From the NCBI RefSeq assembly GCF_937616625.2, contig NC_065575.1, forward strand, positions 9,943,501 to 10,007,500: DNA of 64,000 nt, read 5' to 3'. The position numbers and the translations under genes are program-made. Below, one piece after another: positions 57,000 to 64,000 of the stretch. The stretch is from Mercurialis annua (lineage: Eukaryota > Streptophyta > Magnoliopsida > Malpighiales > Euphorbiaceae). Below the pieces are notes generated by a model. That model was not told the DNA's origin and did not search any database. It worked only from the letters and a program-made list of their open reading frames with translations. How positions within the stretch are numbered: the first letter of the stretch is position 1; each line of letters opens with the position of its first letter.

Positions 57000-59900
57000 A
57001 TGGACAACCGCCGTGGCAACCGGGCCGTACCAAAAGTCCGGCAAGTCGGATTCTTCACACCTAACGAACCGCCGCCTCCATACCGAACTCAATCCGGTCC
57101 ACCGGACTCTTCCTCTCCGCCGCTCTCAAACTCTCCAGCAACCAACTCTTTATCTCCAGTTATGATCCCCCCGCCACGTCATCTCTCCGATAATCTCACG
57201 CACCGTGCCACGTCACCGCTTCCTGTACCGGAGCCAACTTTTCGTAGAGCGAGTGAGCAGCATGTGGTAGGCAGTTATAATCCTACGGAATCGCTGCTAT
57301 GTGCGTCGTCTCCTCCGGCTATGACGTCACCGTCGAGTAAAGCTGGTGATGGAGATGGAGACGGAGAGTTATTTGATACGGCGTCGTCTAGCAGCGGTTG
57401 GTTTAAACGGAGTAATTCAGCTAAATTTGGTGCTTCGAGTTTTCCTAGTGGCGGTTTTGATTTGACTTCATTAAAGTCAACGGAAATTGCTAATGCTAAA
57501 ACAAAATCTCATGCTGCTGCTGCTGCTGCTGTTTCTGGTATTTATATTATTAATATTTTGTTGAATTTAAAGGATTAGATTGTAATTTGCAAGAGCGTCG
57601 TTCAATTTGTCATGTTGAATTTAATTTGTTGAAGTGATAAATTAGGAATAAAATGTTGCAGAAAAAAATGGAGGGGCTGGGGGTTCAGAGTTTCAAAATG
57701 AATTTCCATTAAGTAGTAGTTCGAAACCAGGGAAAGCTAAATCGACAAAGGCTGAAAGACGCGCCTTGCAGGAGTCTCAACGAGCTGCTAAAGTTGCTGC
57801 GAAAGGTTAAAGAAATTAACTTTGATTTGAATTACTTTAGTGTTTCTGGTATTTGGTTACAGTTTGGTTCTACGAATATTGAGACATTCATACTGTATGA
57901 GGCTGTGAAATTTGTTTTACTTATCTCTGGTGGACTATTTGGTTGCCTGTATGATTCTATTCCAGGATTTCAAATTCTTTTGTTACTTTGCGACTGATTT
58001 TGGCTCTGATGTATAGCGGCTTGATGTGTGCAAATCAGTCTTTACCTAAATATAGCAAGAAGGGCTATTTTAATAGCAGCATCAAAAATGCCTATATGAA
58101 CTCAGTTCATTATTTCGGGATAGTAATATAGAAATAAAGGAAAAAGACTTTTTTTTAGCATCTAAAAAAAATGCAAGTCTTTTTTTTTTTTGAACAAAAA
58201 ATATATCTTTTTTTCTTTGCATTAAATTAAAATAACAGATAAAAATTAAGGAATGATTCTTTGAAGAGTCATTAGAGAAATTATTCTAGAGTTCCCAAAT
58301 CTAATTTTATGTTGATATTTTATCTCATCTGAAGTTTGTATTTTGAATGTAGCTTGTACGTTGTAGTTTGCACTTTGAACTTATGCAATATTGTGCTATC
58401 ATAGTTATATGATGATTAAGCTTTGTTACATTCTGTTATCTATCGATTTGGGCTTTATGGGGATATAATTATGCTTGATACATTATGTAATGATGTTTCA
58501 ATTTTAGAGGAGAAGCTACTGGTAATATGTAACTCATTGTGGTTTTGTTGCTGCAGGAGAAGCTACTGGTAAACCCAATAAGCTTTCGGAGGGAGGACCT
58601 ACTGTTAAACCTGTGAAACATCAGCCACCTCAAAAGAAAGATGCACCTCCGTCTGCGCCATCAATTGCAGCTTCTGAAAGGAAAGGAGTTGACCGTACAC
58701 TTGATAAAGAGAGGAAAAAAGAAGTCCCTCAACCACGGATGCAATTTGATGATAAAATTCGAGTTGAAAAAGCTAAAAGGCGTGCAGTAGTAAATCAAAC
58801 TGAATCCAGGAATAGGGTTGAGTTATTCCGTCATTTACCTCAATATGAACACGGAACCCAGCTTCCTGATCTCGAGTCCAAATTTTTCCAGCTTGATTCG
58901 ATGCATCCTGCTGTTTGCAAGGTAGTACTTCAATTGCATAATTAGTTATGGTCAATTCATTGTAAGCATTGTAATGATTGACATGAAGTATAAAGTCCAG
59001 TCTTGTGTTTTAAATTTATGTTTACTTTTACATGGACAAATACCAGAGTAAACATAGTTGAATGTGGAAATTAGATATTGCAAATTGATAGACTCGAATA
59101 TGATGGCATGACAAGTATGTGGGTGCTTGCATCTTATAATTGCTGCTAATCTTATTATTGGTATGGAGTTCTGTTTTGGGGATTACCAATGTCGTCTGAT
59201 TTTGATCCAGCTGTATCTTTTATGAATTTTAACTCCAAACTCTATAGCTATGCCTGAAACTTACTGGAGAAGCAAACCTGGTTTCTTTATTGGTGGTTTC
59301 TTTATGTTGGAGTCTTGGAAGAGCAACTAATATGACCGTCACCAAGACTGCATATCCTAATTATCAAAATCTGAAATCTGAGATGAGTATATCACTGGAA
59401 CATTGAGATACTTTGTAGGCTTTTTAGGTTAAGATTTCAATGTTGAATTCATCTTGTGTGTATTAACTGTTTGTCCACTGTTCATTCTAACAACACAAAT
59501 TTTACTGGCTTGTTCACTTGTTTCAATTATTAAGTGGCTTTAAATAGCTGATAGATTGAGGGAAATTCTGTAGGGCTTCTGGGAGACTGCTAGCTTCAGC
59601 TCCACCGAAGCACCCATATAAGAGAAAGAATGCTGTTAGGACAGCTTCTGGTATTTGTGACATGCCCACTGACACCCAACTCAGGCTGCGTAGAGATAAG
59701 AGTAGTTTGAAATGGGCCCCTTTACCCTAGTCTCTTGTTTGTATCAATAGGAGTACATTGGATTTGTTTTGCAATTTCTATAATGCCCTAGTATGAAAAT
59801 GTTATCAATAATCATGTTTTATTAAGTATAAATGATGTGGTAGTTTGAAAGTATTTTAGATGTGAAGGAAACATACACTTCTGCACATGCGCATAAATGG

Positions 59901-61490
59901 GTTCATTCATACTATTTTATGATTATGACATAGGAATATTTTATAAGCTGCCTTTTAATGTTGCAGTTATGTATTTTGTCAGGTTGGTTTACAATATTTG
60001 GCAGGAGACATTTCTGGGGGTAATGCCCGTTGTATTTCTATGCTACAAGCATTTCATGAAGCCATTAAAGACTACTCTACGCCACCAGAAAAATCTCTCA
60101 CCAGGGATTTAACCGCAAAAATCAGTAGTTATGTTTCCTTTTTGACCGAATGCCGCCCGCTTTCCATAAGTATGGGAAATGCCATTAGGTTTCTGAAGAG
60201 TAGCATTGCAAACTTGCCTGTAACCTTTTCTGAATCAGAAGCTAAAGCGTCCCTTTGTTCAGATATCGATCGCTTTATAAACGAGAAGATAGTTCTTGCT
60301 GACCAGGTGATAGTTAGACATGCTGCATCAAAGATCAGGGATGGGGACGTTCTTCTCACATATGGATCATCATGTGTTGTTGAGATGATTCTTTTATACG
60401 CCCATGAGCTTGGGAAACAGTTCCGGGTTGTGATAGTGGATGCACGCCCCAAGCTTGAAGGCCAAGGTTTACTTCGTAGGCTGGTGGCTAAAGGGCTGAG
60501 TTGTACATATACTCACATAAATGCCGTTTCTTATATCATGCAAGAAGTCACTAGGGTTTTTCTGGGGGCTGCCTCAGTATTGTCTAATGGAACTGTATAT
60601 TCAAGGGTTGGGACGGCATGTGTCGCTATGGTTGCTCACGCATTCCGTGTTCCAGTTTTAATATGCTGTGAAGCGTATAAGTTTCATGAAAGGGTTCAAC
60701 TTGATTCAATCTGCTCAAATGAACTAGGTAGTGTTCCTATGCAAAGCTGACTTTTTAATCTCCAGTGAGAACATGCCCTTTTCTCTGGGAGTGATTGCAA
60801 CAAATGTATCCTTATTTTGCTTGCAGGTTGTCCAAATGCCATAGCAAAGGTTCCTGGAAGAACAGATTTAAGTTGCCTAGATAATCTGGCTAATAAGGAA
60901 AATCTTCAGTTGCTAAATTTGATGTAAGCTTTTGACATCTTTTGACCGCCCAAAAGATTATCTTTTGTTCTTTTATATAAATATGTAATTATTTTTTGTG
61001 GAAAAATATGTAAATTTATGAAGTGATAAATTTACTTTATATTTCTTTTGGCAGGTATGATGCCACTCCTTCAGATTATATATCTATGATTGTCACTGAC
61101 TATGGCATGGTAAGTCATTTTGTTGCCAACCAACTACCATATGGTTTTTTGTACTCAATCGGCCTTATTGGTGACATTATTATTAGTAATAGTAGTAACC
61201 ATAATATCATATTAGTAGTGACTAGTAAGCATAATATGACTGAGAACATATGCACGCGCACACGTATTAGCATCAAACAGTTTTTTTTTTTTTGGTTTAA
61301 TTTGTTCTTTAGATTACATTCGTCATGCATGTCAACCTTCAGCTGTCGGATCAAACAACTGTTTATAATGCTTAATATGTCCTCCTAACTTTGAATTACT
61401 TTTGTCTCCTATTATAGATCCCACCTACAAGTATTCCTGTTATTGTGCGTGAGTATCGAAGAGAGCACTTGTGGATATAGTCGAACATGA
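57000..61490 (+). CDS. EIF2B4: Translation initiation factor eIF2B subunit delta, seven exons
   Basis: Regulatory subunit of the guanine-nucleotide exchange factor that recharges eIF2 with GTP in the cytosol. Exons: 57000-57537, 57662-57805, 58557-58921, 59983-60727, 60827-60923, 61055-61109, 61419-61490; every intron is GT-AG and the phases fit. Predicted product is about 671 aa. Residues 1-240 are Pro/Ser-rich (VRQVGFFTPNEPPPPYR at the start). Then comes a Lys-rich part with a basic helix (TKAERRALQESQRAAK). The IF-2B domain starts with exon 4 (residue about 350), including GNARCISMLQAF, LLTYGSSCVVEM, VIVDARPKLEG and RVGTACVAMVAHAFRVPVLI. Oddity: in exon 7 the conserved ending VREYRREHLWI is out of frame, as if one base were missing near 61440; the frame used here runs to TGA at 61488-61490. 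Confidence 0.93.
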
Positions 61491-62765
61491 AGAGGATTAT
61501 TGGTCTAGTAAGGATGTTGGAAGCTGAGTTTCAATTGTGCAAAATCTAGCTCAACGCCCAGAAGTTACAATTACATACATGTATGAATTGAATGATAGTA
61601 TGACAGAAATTTCACAGCATTTAGTTCTGATTTTGTATTTCAAACTAATGATACTGTGCCAAGTTTGATTTTGTTATCATACTCAACAGGAGGGAGCGCT
61701 TTGTTGCTTCTCCTGACAATTTTGGAGGTGATTATATAGTGATGCTGTTTTGTTCACCCTCGTCTCTTGTTATCTTCTACCTATTTGATTATTCGTATAA
61801 GTCTCGTTGAGTTTATTGCATGGGAAAAACAAGATCTGGTCTCTGGTCTTGGTGTTGCGAGAGAATTTCAACAAAATGTATGAATCCTTCCTACTCTTCA
61901 ACTACCTAATATAAATTTAGAAGATATGCATACTTTCTGGTCTAAACATCCGAAAAAAAATTGAAAGTTTATACTTTTATGGGTTCTATTTTAATTTTAA
62001 AATTTGGCTAAGTTTTTTTTTTTTTTCCAAAGATAAGTATATTGATATGAAGGAAACATACAAGGTAGAAAACATTAAAACCTTATTACAGAATGTTTGC
62101 AAGTCTGAGCTAGATTGTGAGCTAGAAAATTAAAAGTTCTAGAGATGTAATGAAAAATACAGGAAGTAAAATAAGATTGGAGATGCCAGATGTCTCTACA
62201 AAGTCCCCAAGCACTTGAAAGTGTAACTGTATGTGAGTTAAGTGATTGGATAATGATAATTACATTTTAATTATCACTAAATATCCTATTTGAGTATTTC
62301 TCAAAAAAAAAATCCTATTTGAGCGAATATTGTGTGATTTTCTGCCTATATGTAATTAAACAGCATTCACTCAATTGATATTACCAGTAACTAAAATTAA
62401 ATTATCCAAATCAAGATAAAATTGATGAATTTAAAGGTTTGATTAGAATTGATAAAAGTCGATAAGACTTAGATTGTCTTTTGAGCGATTAGACATACTT
62501 TAAGATGGTTTCCTTGCAGCCAATACCAATAGAATGTAGATGCTGTAAAGTTGAAGCACAAAGCTTTACCAAATCAATCTGCTACTTCAAGTATGGTAAG
62601 AATCCGCATTTAGGTGTTTACATTGTCAAATTTGATTGACCAGTTCACCTCTTGTTAGCATTCCCAGAATTGTGATCTATACATAAATACAAAATATTTT
62701 TGATAGGTTACAACAACACCAACGTAGTATCCAAAACAAGTTCCTTCTTGCAAAGGCTTGAGGGG
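61491..62765. other. Region between two convergent genes
   Basis: Contains the 3' UTR of eIF2B delta and the 3' UTR of the minus-strand gene that follows. T-runs lie near 62020. No other gene, RNA or transposon end recognised. Confidence 0.55.
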
Positions 62766-64000
62766 TCATTTTAGTTTTTTTTCAGACCCAGAACTGTTGT
62801 TATCTGCGGCTGCCAACTCCATCAACCTCTCGTAATCTATTTCTGTTGACTTATACTTCAATCTGATCCCTCCTTGAGTCCATGATTTGATACATAGAAT
62901 TGCTTGTGTGCTATCATGTGATATACAAAACCTTTGCTTATAAATCTCATCACCTTTACTACCGAAGAGTTCTTCTGGCGCCACTGAAGTTGGCTGCATC
63001 GCCAAAAAATCCCTAGCCATCGCAGAAAGCCTAGGGTAGCGTGTGCTGTTTACCTTCCACCACTCCAGAACATCCGTTGGTATTGGAGCCGGAGGTTCTG
63101 ATAGATATTGAGTCAGCTCATCAGTGGCATTGCTCATGCTAGCCCTCCGTTTTTTCCGAGCTATTTCCTCTGCAAAAGAAACATTGCCTCCATCTTCCAT
63201 CTCTTGACTATACGCATTTGAGATGGACGAAAAATGGCTTGAAGAATAATTGCGTATGAAATGATTTCTCGCTTCGTCTAGATAATTTCCCGTGCTAAGG
63301 CTCTCGGGGATAAGCTCACGTTTGATTCGAGGATCCAGAACAGCAGTCATGTAAGTGAATATATTGCAGACCTGACTGTTGTAACTCCTGGCCTTCTTGG
63401 CCATTTCGTCCGCAGCACTTTTGAGCCAATCTGGATTGTGGCGGGTCTCTCGACATACCGTTATCATCTCAGAAATATGATCCATGAAGAAGAGAACTAA
63501 TCCGATGGTGAGTAACTTGTTTGTGCATATGTTATTCGTGGTTTTGTAGAACGGCTCCAAATATCCATGAACAGCACTAACAGCATTCTTTTCTGCAGAG
63601 CACAGCAACATCCTGCTACCTAATGTCTCCTCATTCTTTCGTATGACACCATCCATAGACTTTCCTGCCTGCATTGACAATAAAATTTCAATTCAATATT
63701 ACTGATTTTATCCATTTTGATGCTTGTTTTCTGTGTTCCATGAGACTGCTACAAATAATTTTTATCAAACGGTTTGCTAGACATCCCCGGTGATGGAGGA
63801 AGTACCTTCCGCACAAGATCAAGCATTTGGTAGTTACCGCTCCACCGCGCTGAAGTTTCGAGAGGAAATTTCCAGCTTCCTTCCTGATAAGCTGTTGTTA
63901 ATTGAACAAAATCTTCTGCCATCTCTGCCGAGGAATTTAACTCTAGTACAAACTCCCTAATCTTAGAGAGAACCGGTTTCGTGGTTCTTAATCCATCATC
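62766..64000 (-). CDS. SLEEPER-like domesticated hAT transposase, 3' part
   Basis: Runs off the right edge, so the 5' part with the expected BED zinc finger is not seen. Two exons are visible: >64000-63806 and 63668-62766, joined across a 137-nt GT-AG intron (63669-63805). The first exon encodes a helical stretch (REFVLELNSSAEMAEDFVQL) then SARWSGNYQMLD, which fits the hAT core. The second ends with the hAT dimerisation domain (LEWWKVNSTRYPRLSAMARD, SVAPEELFGSKGD). The frame is fully open, the intron is clean, and no transposon ends are nearby. This suggests a host gene of the DAYSLEEPER/RICESLEEPER kind, which are chromatin or transcription regulators, rather than a live transposon. A frame starting at the ATG at 63680 would include four intron-derived codons and is not used. 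Confidence 0.85.

Noticed and set aside
59570..59730. Possible extra exon in intron 3 of eIF2B delta
   Set aside because: The stretch reads without stops for a while, but exons 3 and 4 already join in phase with conserved protein; an insert would break the conserved junction.

Overview
This is a window of plant nuclear DNA from a flowering plant, most likely a eudicot. The evidence is spliced genes with GT-AG introns, an oleosin gene, an eIF2B delta gene, Athila-type Ty3/gypsy elements with a tRNA-Asp primer site, plant LINEs with a C-terminal RNase H, tRNA-derived SINEs, and Stowaway, Tourist, hAT and Mutator-type miniature elements in AT-rich DNA. The species cannot be named from the sequence.

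Layout. A small intact gene of unknown role lies at 310-846. A 5'-truncated LINE (LINE-A, from about 3411) is split by a young, apparently intact Athila-like element (Element 1, 4761-17348, flanked by ATCAA). Element 1 has an uninterrupted 1922-codon gag-pol and a second 444-codon ORF; LINE-A resumes at 17349. A decayed ZMYM1-type hAT transposase gene occupies about 20120-22620. A minus-strand LINE (LINE-B, pieces at 22870-23751, 25401-26020 and 34657-34770) was hit twice: by a solo LTR (23752-25395, flanked by CAACT) and by a degraded Athila-like element on the minus strand (Element 2, 26021-34656, flanked by AGAAC). From 35.3 to 39.4 kb, miniature inverted-repeat elements stand almost end to end, followed by a third decayed LINE (LINE-C, about 39400-42731). 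The right part holds more miniature elements, a SINE, an oleosin gene (48242-48754, minus), a Ulp1/C48-protease pseudogene (about 50480-51480, minus), a seven-exon eIF2B delta gene (57000-61490) and the 3' part of a SLEEPER-like domesticated hAT gene (62766 to beyond 64000, minus). The last two genes are tail to tail.

Main discovery. Element 1 carries a 132-bp module of four copies of the 17-bp palindrome TGTCTCGAWTCGAGACA. The copy starts are always 32, 51 and 32 bp apart. The module occurs in both LTRs (about 100-230 bp upstream of the TATA box), in frame inside gag-pol between protease and reverse transcriptase, and in the spacer after gag-pol. The 15-, 34- and 15-nt linkers differ between sites, but most can still pair with themselves, so shape and spacing seem conserved more than linker sequence. 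Each palindrome is also two TGTCTC auxin-response hexamers facing each other. The solo LTR keeps a decayed version with the same first spacings. Element 2 has an unrelated palindrome (GTGTGCGAACGCACAC) at the same place in its LTR. This looks like an undescribed cis-acting module of these retrotransposons; its role (ARF-type enhancer, RNA fold or cruciform) is open.
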